A DNA stretch of 52,239 bases from an uncultured Pedobacter sp. Its GTDB lineage: Bacteria > Bacteroidota > Bacteroidia > Sphingobacteriales > Sphingobacteriaceae. The stretch spans positions 1 to 52,239 of the forward strand of contig CALLKE010000054.1 in NCBI GenBank assembly GCA_938008555.1, in the 5' to 3' direction. The notes beneath the pieces are model-generated. The model ran no database searches. It had not been told where the DNA came from and saw only the letters and a list, made by a program, of their open reading frames with translations. The stretch's first letter is position 1. Each line of letters begins with the position of its first letter. Both the position numbers and the translations under genes were made by a program. This document shows positions 33,065-41,735 of the stretch, piece by piece.

Positions 33065-36000
33065 GTGAAACGTTTCCCCAACCATATTTTTGGCAAAAAA
33101 AGACTCCTCCTCCTTGGGATTACATTCATTTTTGCATTCATATCTCATGGTATAGCTCAAAATATATCTAGTGAGGGCAGAGATTTCTGGGTGGTATTTC
33201 CTCGGCATGAATCTAGCAATCAGGCACTCGCCAATCTTCGGCTATTTATCACTGCAAAGAGTAACTCAAGTGGAGTAGTTCAGGTGGGTGGCATTTCTAT
33301 TCCATTTACTGTCAATGCCCATATGACTACTCCGGTGGATATCCCAAGAACAGCTGCTTATTTGAATGATGCTGGCAAGTTTTCTAACCGAGGCATTCAT
33401 GTATTGGTAGATGCAAATCAACCAAAAGTGATCGTGTATGCACATATTTATGCTACTGATCGCTCAGCTGCCACCTTGCTTTTGCCTACAGAGTCGCTCG
33501 GATCCGCGTATTACGTAATGGGCTATGATCAAAATGGCCCAGCAGATGGCTTTTTTTCATACAGTATTGTAGCTATCCAACCCAATACGACAGTTCTGAT
33601 ACATCAAAGAATTAATCAATCTATCAGTACAACGATCACCGTTAATCTTTCCAATGTAGGAGACGTCTATCAATTTCTAGGAACGGATGATTACACAGGT
33701 ACGTATGTAGAAGTGGACCCAATTACTTCTGCATGTAAAACATTCGCTATGTTTTCGGGAAGTTCAGGAATCTCTATTCCTTTTTCTCCCAGTGCGTCAT
33801 TGAATCCATTGTTCCAACAACTATATCCTGTCGATAACTGGGGGAAAAATTATGCTTATGTGCCTTTTAGTGGTCCTGATCAGGGGGATATTATTCGCAT
33901 TATTGCACAAGAGGATAATACGATTGTCAATATTGATGGGTTTTCTACACCAATCAGTTTAAACAAAGGAGCATTTTATTCCTCTGCCCCCATTCCAACT
34001 GCACACATGATTACGGCCAATAAACCAATATCGGTCGCTCAATTTCCATTATCAGAGAGAAACGCAGATAGCAGAAATATTAGTTTAGGGCCTAACTATA
34101 CTGGTCGATTTCCAGTGTATAGCGACCCCAATATGGTTATCCTTAACCCAATAGAGTTTAGGACAAGAGATGTTATCGTTTATTCTACAACACTGGCAAA
34201 TGTTGTTAATCGATTTATTAATGTGGTCATTAAAACATCCGCTAGTTCCACTTTTAAAGTGAATGGAGTAACATCAACAGGAGTGACATTCATACCCATA
34301 GGCACTAGCGACTATTCTTACATATCGTTAAATGTAGGTATACCACCGTATGCAAATGGTGCACTTACAAGTCTTCGATTGACTGCAGATGAGGGTTTTA
34401 ATGCCGTTGTATATGGTTTTGCAGATTTTGATTCTTATGCCTACTCTGCTGGCACTAGTCTTTCAACAGATTTATTCCTAACTACAACAGACCATGCTTC
34501 ACATCAAAAGTTGTCTACAGGGTGTAAAAATCAATCATTAGATTTTAAACTAACCCTGCCTTATATCACTACAGAACTCCAATGGATATTAGGCTCAACA
34601 AGCTCAGCCATTACACAGCTAAATCCTACATATACTTCTTTTACTCATGATGGCAATATTTCTTACGAATATATTTTATCAGCCAATAGCTTTACTACTA
34701 GTGGAAATAAAGAAATAAAAATCAAGACAAAGCTCCCCACAATAACAGCTGGATGTGGTAGTATGTATAAGACCCTCTCATTTGACTTTCAGATACATAA
34801 TACGCCAGAAGCCAAATTTAATGTAGTTGGTCAATCATGCATGAGCAATCCGATCACCTTTCATGATATGAGTAATAATACCGATTCAAATATTACAAAA
34901 TGGGCATGGGATTTTGGAGATGGTTCTATTACTTCTACACAAAGCCCCACACATATTTATACTGCTTCAGGTACCTATACGATCACCTTACATGTAACAA
35001 CAAGTTCAGGATGTACTGCTTCTGCTAGCCAAACCATTAAAATTTTAGCATTGCCAGTAGCTTCCTTTGACAGCAATGTCACCATATGCCAAAATAGTTC
35101 TATTGACTTTACTGATACTTCCACATCTTCTATAGATGGAGCAATTACACAATGGTATTGGGATTTTGGAGATGGTCAAACATCCTCGTTGCAAAATCCG
35201 ATACATACTTTTTCTAAACCAGGCTCATTTGCGGTAAGCTTAACTGTTAAGAATGGATGCGCAAGTGCTGTTTTTGCTAGAAATATAGTAGTCCATCCAA
35301 TACCTCAAGCCAATTTTGAATCCCCTAAAATATGCTTGTTGGACGCAATAGCATCATTCACCAACACAACGACTATTGCAGATGGCAGCAATTTAGGATT
35401 AACTTATTTGTGGGATTTTGGAGACCCAAATGCAAATGTAACAAACCCACTTACCTCTACGCTGCAGAATCCTACTCATGCCTTTTCAACACAGGGTAGC
35501 TACACAGTTACACTCACTGTCAATTCAACAAACAATTGCTCGACCACATTCGTTAAATCTTTTTTGGTAAATGGTGATAGCCCGAGGGCTGACTTTGGAA
35601 TTTTAGATGGAGAAGCATTTTGCAGCTCGGAGCCTATTGTTTTTGAAGAAAAAGCTTCTGTTGATTTTGGAGAAATCACACGTATTGAATGGTATTATGA
35701 TGCTATTAATGCCCCTACTACTATGTTTGTGGATGAGCATCCCCACTTGAGAGGGATGCCAGCTAGGCAGTATATGCATCATTATCCTGTATTCCATACT
35801 CCTCTTACTAAATCCTACACGGTTAAAATGGCGGCATATTCTGGCCATGCTTGTGTCAATGAAATAAGTAGAACAATTATATTAAAAGCAGTTCCCGATG
35901 TAGTATTTGCTGCTATTTCGAATACATGTTTAGACCAAACCCCTTTTCTATTAAATGCGCATGAAATAGCTGCTTTTATAGGTGATGGTCGATTTAGCGG

Positions 36001-36631
36001 ACCAGGTATTTCTACGAATGGTTTATTCAATCCACTGGCAGCCGGGGCTGGAGATCATATTCTGACTTACACATTTAATGGCTCCAACGGCTGTCCAATT
36101 GTGAAAACACAGGCTGTCAAAGTTTACCCTCTTCCAGTAGTCGATGCGGGAGCCAATCAAATGCTGTTGCGTGGCGAAAATATTCAATTAGCTGCTAGTG
36201 CACATGGGAGTAATCTGACTTATAAATGGTCTCCCTCAATAGGTTTAAATCGTGATGATATATTAAACCCCATTGCTTCACCCGAACAGAGCACAGCCTA
36301 TAATTTGCTTGTAACTTCGGGTGATGGCTGTACTCAAATGAGCCAAGTATATATCAAAATATTACAATTACTCAAGATGGAAAATGTTTTCACACCCAAC
36401 GGAGATGGGATAGGCGACACTTGGGTGATAAAAAACTTAGATATGTACCCGAATGCTGTTGTGAACATATTCAATAGATATGGTTCTCTAGTATTCCACT
36501 CTGTGGGTGATTATATACCATGGGATGGCACAATAGATGGAGAAAATCTCCCATCAGGAACCTACTATTATGTCATTGACCCCAAAAATAAGCTTAGCCC
36601 CATATCTGGGCCGGTTACTATTTTTAGGTAG
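33065..36631 (+). CDS. Large cell-surface protein: IgGFc-binding-like, PKD repeats, T9SS type B C-terminal domain
   Basis: Secreted or surface-anchored protein of 1188 residues from GTG 33065. A signal peptide with core RLLLLGITFIFAF ends near residue 32. The N-terminal half (about 35-470) begins SSEGRDFWVVFPRHES and resembles the IgGFc-binding-protein N-terminal domain. Three PKD domains follow (about 582-840), each with WDFGD; a fourth, degenerate one (about 850-950) starts near FGILDGEAFCSSEP. The C-terminal 85 residues (NVFTPNGDGIGDTWVIKNLD to the end) are a CHU_C/gliding-motility-associated domain used for export by the type IX secretion system. It probably acts in adhesion or matrix; the ligand is unknown. 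Starts at 33056 or 33065 are both possible. Confidence 0.88.
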   Translation: MKRFPNHIFGKKRLLLLGITFIFAFISHGIAQNISSEGRDFWVVFPRHESSNQALANLRLFITAKSNSSGVVQVGGISIPFTVNAHMTTPVDIPRTAAYLNDAGKFSNRGIHVLVDANQPKVIVYAHIYATDRSAATLLLPTESLGSAYYVMGYDQNGPADGFFSYSIVAIQPNTTVLIHQRINQSISTTITVNLSNVGDVYQFLGTDDYTGTYVEVDPITSACKTFAMFSGSSGISIPFSPSASLNPLFQQLYPVDNWGKNYAYVPFSGPDQGDIIRIIAQEDNTIVNIDGFSTPISLNKGAFYSSAPIPTAHMITANKPISVAQFPLSERNADSRNISLGPNYTGRFPVYSDPNMVILNPIEFRTRDVIVYSTTLANVVNRFINVVIKTSASSTFKVNGVTSTGVTFIPIGTSDYSYISLNVGIPPYANGALTSLRLTADEGFNAVVYGFADFDSYAYSAGTSLSTDLFLTTTDHASHQKLSTGCKNQSLDFKLTLPYITTELQWILGSTSSAITQLNPTYTSFTHDGNISYEYILSANSFTTSGNKEIKIKTKLPTITAGCGSMYKTLSFDFQIHNTPEAKFNVVGQSCMSNPITFHDMSNNTDSNITKWAWDFGDGSITSTQSPTHIYTASGTYTITLHVTTSSGCTASASQTIKILALPVASFDSNVTICQNSSIDFTDTSTSSIDGAITQWYWDFGDGQTSSLQNPIHTFSKPGSFAVSLTVKNGCASAVFARNIVVHPIPQANFESPKICLLDAIASFTNTTTIADGSNLGLTYLWDFGDPNANVTNPLTSTLQNPTHAFSTQGSYTVTLTVNSTNNCSTTFVKSFLVNGDSPRADFGILDGEAFCSSEPIVFEEKASVDFGEITRIEWYYDAINAPTTMFVDEHPHLRGMPARQYMHHYPVFHTPLTKSYTVKMAAYSGHACVNEISRTIILKAVPDVVFAAISNTCLDQTPFLLNAHEIAAFIGDGRFSGPGISTNGLFNPLAAGAGDHILTYTFNGSNGCPIVKTQAVKVYPLPVVDAGANQMLLRGENIQLAASAHGSNLTYKWSPSIGLNRDDILNPIASPEQSTAYNLLVTSGDGCTQMSQVYIKILQLLKMENVFTPNGDGIGDTWVIKNLDMYPNAVVNIFNRYGSLVFHSVGDYIPWDGTIDGENLPSGTYYYVIDPKNKLSPISGPVTIFR

Positions 36632-36837
36632 CCGGTTTCTAATTTTATGAAATACTGTAGTACACATTTTTATATCATGCTGAAAGTTAAGGAACAACCT
36701 TATTCATCATGATTTGATCCTCATACCGGCTTGTTAAGAACATTACCTATTAAATCCTTAATGCAACATGTCCCTAGTAACGATCCTGTATGTACCAACT
36801 ATCAGATTAGCATGAGAACTGATTTTTAAATCGTCCC
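36632..36837. other. Gap between CHU_C gene and tRNA terminator
   Basis: No gene seen. Weak dyads GCCGGT/ACCGGC and ATCATG/CATGAT occur. No clear terminator for the long upstream gene was found except the shared palindrome at 36838. Confidence 0.4.
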
Positions 36838-36885
36838 CCAATAAAAAAAACCAAGGCTGTATACAGCCTTGGTTTTTTTTATTGG
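36838..36885. terminator. Palindromic terminator of tRNA-Ala
   Basis: Perfect palindrome with 24-nt arms and no spacer, core CCAAGGCTGTATACAGCCTTGG, flanked by A8 and T8. It lies 3 nt past the 3' end of the minus-strand tRNA and can also stop transcripts from the left. Confidence 0.85.
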
Positions 36886-36887
36886 TG

Positions 36888-36962
<75 letters not shown>

Positions 36963-37066
36963 TTTTGTGGTGCAATTTTCGTCAAAAAATATGTAATGGG
37001 CAAATTATATCTTGATTATCTGGACCATAAGAAAATAACACATCCATTAAAACGGGATCATTTCGC

Positions 37067-37074
37067 TAAATTTG
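37067..37074 (+). promoter_or_regulatory. -7 box directly before rlmN
   Basis: TAAATTTG fits TAnnTTTG and ends 4 nt before the GTG start at 37079. Transcription would begin at the start codon, as for prfB and the CHU_C gene. Confidence 0.4.
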
Positions 37075-37078
37075 TACT

Positions 37079-38131
37079 GTGAGTCAGGATTTAAAGAAAA
37101 TAGATATACGAAGTTTATCACTCGATAAACTTAAAATACACCTTGTCAATATAGGGGAACCCGCATTTCGTGCCAAGCAGATATATGATTGGCTTTGGGT
37201 GAAAGCAAACCTACATTTTGATGAAATGAGTAATCTCTCCAAAACATTACGAGAAAAACTCAAAGAAATCTTTGTAATTCATGCAGCAAGCATTCATCAG
37301 TCTCAATTGAGTGCCGACAAAACCATTAAAAGCATTTTTAAACTTTATGATGGAAACAGCATCGAAGGTGTATTAATACCGACTCCCGATCGCATGACTG
37401 CTTGCGTAAGCTCGCAGGTGGGCTGCAGCTTAACTTGTAAATTTTGTGCAACCGGCTACATGGAACGGAAACGAAATTTGAATCCAGATGAAATATTTGA
37501 TCAAGTAGTGTTGCTTGATCGCCAAGCAAAGGAACACTATCAAGCCCCTTTAACGAATATTGTCTATATGGGAATGGGCGAGCCACTTCTTAATTATGCC
37601 AATGTGCTCAAATCCATTGAACGCATTACAGCAGCGGATGGTTTAAATATGGCAGCGAAACGAATCACGGTTTCTACAGCAGGTATAGCTAAAATGATCA
37701 AAAAACTAGGTGATGATCAAGTACGTTTTAATCTAGCACTTTCATTACATGCTGCTAATGATCAAAAGCGGAATGAAATTATGCCTATTAATGAGCAGAA
37801 TTCACTAAAATCCTTGGCGGACGCTTTGAAATACTATTTTGCTAAAACCAAAAATCCGGTTACTTACGAATACATTGCCTTCAATAATTTTAATGATTCA
37901 CTGCAAGATGCAGCAGAATTAGCCAAATTCTGCAAACATATTCCATGCAAGGTCAATATTATCGAGTATAATCCTATTTCTTTTGCTGGCTTCCAAAATG
38001 CAGAAGCTGATCAGGTTGATTTGTTTGCAAATTATCTCCGCAAACAAGGTATTACCACAAATATTCGTAGAAGTAGAGGAAAAGATATTGATGCTGCCTG
38101 TGGGCAATTGGCCATTAAAGAGAAGTCATAA
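37079..38131 (+). CDS. rlmN: Dual-specificity 23S rRNA/tRNA adenine-C2 methyltransferase RlmN
   Basis: Radical-SAM enzyme that methylates A2503 in 23S rRNA and A37 in some tRNAs, improving accuracy. The CxxxCxxC iron-sulfur motif is C116, C120, C123 (GCSLTCKFCATGYMER), GMGEPLLN follows, and the C-terminal catalytic Cys C341 in DIDAACGQL is present. The 350 residues are the standard length. The GTG start gives MSQDLKKIDIRSLSLDKLKI, matching Bacteroidota homologues; no other start lies close. The gene lies next to the tRNA gene on the opposite strand. Confidence 0.95.
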   Translation: MSQDLKKIDIRSLSLDKLKIHLVNIGEPAFRAKQIYDWLWVKANLHFDEMSNLSKTLREKLKEIFVIHAASIHQSQLSADKTIKSIFKLYDGNSIEGVLIPTPDRMTACVSSQVGCSLTCKFCATGYMERKRNLNPDEIFDQVVLLDRQAKEHYQAPLTNIVYMGMGEPLLNYANVLKSIERITAADGLNMAAKRITVSTAGIAKMIKKLGDDQVRFNLALSLHAANDQKRNEIMPINEQNSLKSLADALKYYFAKTKNPVTYEYIAFNNFNDSLQDAAELAKFCKHIPCKVNIIEYNPISFAGFQNAEADQVDLFANYLRKQGITTNIRRSRGKDIDAACGQLAIKEKS

Positions 38132-38158
38132 ATCTTCATCAGGCTCACAATAGTGTCA

Positions 38159-38187
38159 TCACTAAAAAGTTAGTGAAGTGATTTTTT
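38159..38187 (+). terminator. Probable terminator after rlmN
   Basis: TCACTAA-AAAG-TTAGTGA forms a 7-bp stem, followed by AGTGA and T6. A register shift using ATCACT/AGTGAT gives a similar hairpin closer to the T-run. Confidence 0.45.
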
Positions 38188-38301
38188 GAATATTTAATAA
38201 AAGAAAATCAAAACGACTTAGCAAATGATCTACATAAAAGCTGCCTTTCTGAAGAGAATAACTTTTTTGTAGCTTCGTGTCATTCTAAATAAAAAGAAAA
38301 T

Positions 38302-39093
38302 ATGAAAGCAATAAGACCAACTATTTTAGTTGTTAACGATGATGGGATAACCGCACCAGGGATAAAATCACTCATTCATGTTATGAAGGAATTAGGCAAT
38401 GTCGTAGTGGTAGCACCAGATGGTCCACAGTCAGGTATGGGGCATGCCATCACCATAGCTAAGCCTTTACGTTTGGATAGAGTTGAACTATATGAAGGTG
38501 TCGAAATGTATAAATGCTCTGGAACACCTGTAGATTGCGTAAAATTAGCTGTCAATAAAGTTTTTAAGGGCAAAAAACCTGATTTATGTGTTTCCGGGAT
38601 CAATCATGGGTTGAATAATTCCATCAACGTATTATACTCGGGAACCATGTCTGCAGCAGTAGAGGGGGCTATTGAAAGCATTCCATCCATAGGTTTTTCA
38701 TTAGATGATTTTACAAACGAAGCTGACTTCAGCCACTGCGAAAAATATATAAAAGCCATTGCCGAAAAAGTACTTCAAAATGGGCTACAATCAGGCACTC
38801 TTTTAAATGTTAATTTCCCTAAAGGAGCAAATATTAAAGGTGTTAAAATATGTCGCCAAGCGAACGCCAAATGGGCTGAAGAGTTTGACGAGCGCCTAGA
38901 TCCACACAAGCGCAATTATTATTGGCTTACAGGTGTTTTCCAAAATAATGATCATGGAGAGGATACCGATGTGTGGGCATTAAACAACAATTTTGTTTCT
39001 GTCGTTCCTGTTCAATTTGATATGACTGCACATCATGCCATTCCAGTATTGAATACTTGGACTTTTGAAGATGCATTATTAGTCAGTCATTAA
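38302..39093 (+). CDS. surE: 5'/3'-nucleotidase SurE
   Basis: Divalent-metal nucleotidase that removes phosphate from nucleoside monophosphates. It has 263 residues. Metal ligands are the two Asp in VVNDDGITAPG (13-14), Ser44 in GPQSGMGHAI and Asn101 in VSGINHGLNNSINV, the full SurE set. TAGCTTCG at 38270 is a possible, imperfect -7 box. It is followed 123 nt later by lpxB in the same direction; together they may form a transcription unit, as in many Bacteroidota. Confidence 0.95.
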   Translation: MKAIRPTILVVNDDGITAPGIKSLIHVMKELGNVVVVAPDGPQSGMGHAITIAKPLRLDRVELYEGVEMYKCSGTPVDCVKLAVNKVFKGKKPDLCVSGINHGLNNSINVLYSGTMSAAVEGAIESIPSIGFSLDDFTNEADFSHCEKYIKAIAEKVLQNGLQSGTLLNVNFPKGANIKGVKICRQANAKWAEEFDERLDPHKRNYYWLTGVFQNNDHGEDTDVWALNNNFVSVVPVQFDMTAHHAIPVLNTWTFEDALLVSH

Positions 39094-39216
39094 AATATTT
39101 TCCTTTAAACGAGGAGATTCAATCGTGCCTAACTTCTTTGACAAGCATTTAGATGTCTCAAAAATGCACAATCAGTGTTCTTTAATTACTTGTATGATTA
39201 ACTCATAAACAGGGCT

Positions 39217-40323
39217 ATGAAATACTATCTCATAGCAGGGGAAGCTTCAGGCGATTTGCATGGGGCTAATTTGATGAAGGCACTCCAGAAAGAAGATCCT
39301 AATGCTGATTTTCATTTTTTTGGAGGCGACCTCATGAAAGCACAAGGTGGAATATTGAAGAAGCATTATGCCGAAATGGCCTTTATGGGGTTTGTGGAAG
39401 TGATTGCCAATCTTTATACCATCTTTAAGAATTTAAATCAAGCGAAGCAAGATATTTTATCCTATCAACCAGATGCATTGATTTTAATTGATTTTCCAGG
39501 ATTCAATCTCAAAATAGCTTCATTTGCCAAGAAACATGGGATAAAAGTTTTTTACTATATCTCTCCCAAAGTGTGGGCCTGGAATCAAAAGCGTGTGCTC
39601 AAGATTAAACAAACTGTAGACCACATGCTTTGTATCCTACCTTTTGAAGTTGATTTTTACAAAATCTGGGGGATGAATGTCGATTATGTAGGGAATCCAC
39701 TGCTCGATGCGATTGCAGCCAATAAAACAGATCCTCTGTTTAAAAAGAAACATAATTTTGACAACAGACCCATCATTGCATTATTACCAGGTAGCCGTAA
39801 ACAGGAGCTAACACGACTTTTACCTGATATGATTCGGGTTTCGGATTATTTCCCCAATCATCAGTTTGTAATTGCCGGAGCTCCTACCTATAGTTTAAAA
39901 GATTATAAACCCTTTATTGGGGACAAAGAAATTCCTGTTGTTTTTAACGAGACCTATAATTTACTTCTGCACGCTCAAGCTGCAATTGTCACTTCTGGAA
40001 CTGCCACTCTGGAAACTGCTCTTCTAAAAATCCCACAAGTAGTCGTTTACAAAGGCCATGCTATTTCTGTTGCTATTGCTCGTAGGCTAGTCAATATTAA
40101 ATTTATTTCACTTGTGAATTTAGTAATGGATAGTGAGGTGATCAAAGAATTAATTCAAGAAAACTGCACCCCCGAGCTTATCAAAATAGAGCTTGATCGT
40201 ATACTAGATGATTCGGCATATCGTACTCGAATGCTCACTCATTACGACCAATTAGCTGAGCGCATGGGCAAAGCAGGAGCATCTACCAAGGCAGCAAAAT
40301 TGATACGTGATTACCTAATTTAA
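39217..40323 (+). CDS. lpxB: Lipid-A-disaccharide synthase
   Basis: Glycosyltransferase (GT19) of the inner-membrane face that joins UDP-2,3-diacylglucosamine and lipid X to form the lipid A disaccharide. The 368 residues start MKYYLIAGEASGDLHGANLM, the family signature. Other conserved parts are LIDFPGFNLKIA, YYISPKVWAWNQKRVLKIK, ALLPGSRKQELTRLLP and AIVTSGTATLETAL, the nucleotide-binding half. Its presence shows an LPS-bearing Gram-negative envelope. Confidence 0.96.
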   Translation: MKYYLIAGEASGDLHGANLMKALQKEDPNADFHFFGGDLMKAQGGILKKHYAEMAFMGFVEVIANLYTIFKNLNQAKQDILSYQPDALILIDFPGFNLKIASFAKKHGIKVFYYISPKVWAWNQKRVLKIKQTVDHMLCILPFEVDFYKIWGMNVDYVGNPLLDAIAANKTDPLFKKKHNFDNRPIIALLPGSRKQELTRLLPDMIRVSDYFPNHQFVIAGAPTYSLKDYKPFIGDKEIPVVFNETYNLLLHAQAAIVTSGTATLETALLKIPQVVVYKGHAISVAIARRLVNIKFISLVNLVMDSEVIKELIQENCTPELIKIELDRILDDSAYRTRMLTHYDQLAERMGKAGASTKAAKLIRDYLI

Positions 40324-40458
40324 CAACTGCGCATATTCGAGCCGTCGTTCAAAAATAGAAAAGAGTAATTCACTAATCCCATGAACAGAAGAATGAGCAA
40401 AATTGATTTGTCTCATTTTCATGATTTTCAAGTACCCTCAAAACAGAGATAGATATTA

Positions 40459-40499
40459 TTACAGAAAACAGAGACTGCCCCAACCTCTATTTTCTGTAA
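40459..40499. terminator. Hairpin between convergent lpxB and methyltransferase gene
   Basis: TTACAGAAAACAGAG and CTCTATTTTCTGTAA pair with one mismatch around an 11-nt loop. T4 and A4 tracts lie inside the arms. It is the only structure in the 250-nt gap (40324-40573), so it is the likely shared terminator. Confidence 0.4.
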
Positions 40500-40573
40500 A
40501 ATGTAGAATCTTAAAAATTAAACTTGGACCAAACGAACAAGTAGACAATAGCCGGAGTGTTCTTTCATCAATA

Positions 40574-41329
40574 TTATTTCTTTGCACACACCATTCGAAT
40601 ATCAAAATTGATATCGAGGTAATCGTTTATGGCATGAGGACGAAGTTCATCTTCTAAGGATCCCAAATAAGCATCAGCATCAGACCCTATACTCTCTAAA
40701 TAAAGACTTACATAAGCAGTGGATCCTAGAAAACCCATAAAATCACTCACACGCATGGGTATCACATGATCAATTTTCAAGGACTTCACTTTTGAAAAAT
40801 ACCCTGACTGTTCCATCAATTGATCCGAATCATCCTTCCTCACAAACCGATCTTCTCGGTACTGATTCCAATAATTGACCAAATGTTTCTGAATCACTTG
40901 ATCAACTGCCCGGTCTTCCACGACAGGATGAAAATATCTGTAAATACAAAAGATGCCTTTATCTTTTAAAATACGGTTTACTTCCGCAAGTACCTGTTCT
41001 CTATCCATCCAATAAAATGCGGCGGCAATAGTTACCAAATCTACCTCGTGATTGCTCAAATTCGTTTGCTCTCCTGTCCCTTTGTAAAATGAAATGCGGG
41101 GATAATGTTTAGAAGCTTCTTCTCTAAGATGATCACCAGGCTCAATGCCAATTACCTTTTGTGCAATTGGGATCAAGCCTTCTGTTGATTGCCCTGGACC
41201 ACATCCAATATCTGCAGCGAAAGAAAACAAGTTACCCTCATTAAAATTTACCATTTCTTGATAAACTCTTTGAGGATAGCTAGGCCGAACTCTGGAGTAT
41301 AACGAAGCTACTTTATCAAATTGTTCCAT
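40574..41329 (-). CDS. Class I SAM-dependent methyltransferase
   Basis: A 251-residue small-molecule or lipid-type methyltransferase. From ATG 41329 it starts MEQFDKVASLYSRVRPSYP, usual for this family; the longer frame to 41425 adds 32 hydrophobic residues without support. Motif I is FAADIGCGPGQS, the acidic residue of motif II is in VIGIEPGDHLREEA, and motif post-I/IV is EVDLVTIAAAFYWMD, giving a complete SAM site. The acceptor substrate is unknown. It stands alone, converging on lpxB. Confidence 0.87.
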   Translation of the reverse strand: MEQFDKVASLYSRVRPSYPQRVYQEMVNFNEGNLFSFAADIGCGPGQSTEGLIPIAQKVIGIEPGDHLREEASKHYPRISFYKGTGEQTNLSNHEVDLVTIAAAFYWMDREQVLAEVNRILKDKGIFCIYRYFHPVVEDRAVDQVIQKHLVNYWNQYREDRFVRKDDSDQLMEQSGYFSKVKSLKIDHVIPMRVSDFMGFLGSTAYVSLYLESIGSDADAYLGSLEDELRPHAINDYLDINFDIRMVCAKK

Positions 41330-41705
41330 TGTTTTTTTAATTAAAATGACTAACAAGATTTTATCACACATCAAATACAGCAAAAAATATCGCCAAATGA
41401 AATATTTGTCTAAAAAATCATCCACTATACTAATACAGCATCTAATTCAGTTCTACTATTCTTAAAGGTCAGCTCTCATTTGATATCAGCATGTAGTATT
41501 GACTCTGTCTGCTTGGATATTTATGCGAATCGACTTAAAGTTTATTTCATTCTCTCGGTTCTTGCTCAGCTACAATTCGTTCAAAATGCATCCAATTAAA
41601 ATAAGCTCAACTTGCCCACATAAAAGAGAAATAGGTGGAAAATAGAAGTCTCATTATCACTCCATCACCTTGTCGAAATCACTACATAAATACATTCGAA
41701 AACAG
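41330..41705. other. Gap between methyltransferase gene and sucA
   Basis: About 375 nt between diverging genes. I see no gene, no repeat and no strong hairpin. It must hold both promoters, but only the sucA -7 box is recognisable at its right edge. Confidence 0.5.
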
Positions 41706-41713
41706 TACTTTTG
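41706..41713 (+). promoter_or_regulatory. -7 box of sucA
   Basis: TACTTTTG matches TAnnTTTG, 22 nt before ATG 41736, giving a leader of about 16 nt. No TTTG is 19 nt upstream. Confidence 0.45.
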
Positions 41714-41735
41714 TCCAGATATTTTTAAGTAGAAA

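Noticed and set aside
40403..40657. Plus-strand open frame after lpxB
   Set aside because: It overlaps the methyltransferase gene on the other strand, contains the hairpin at 40459-40499 and has no protein-like composition.
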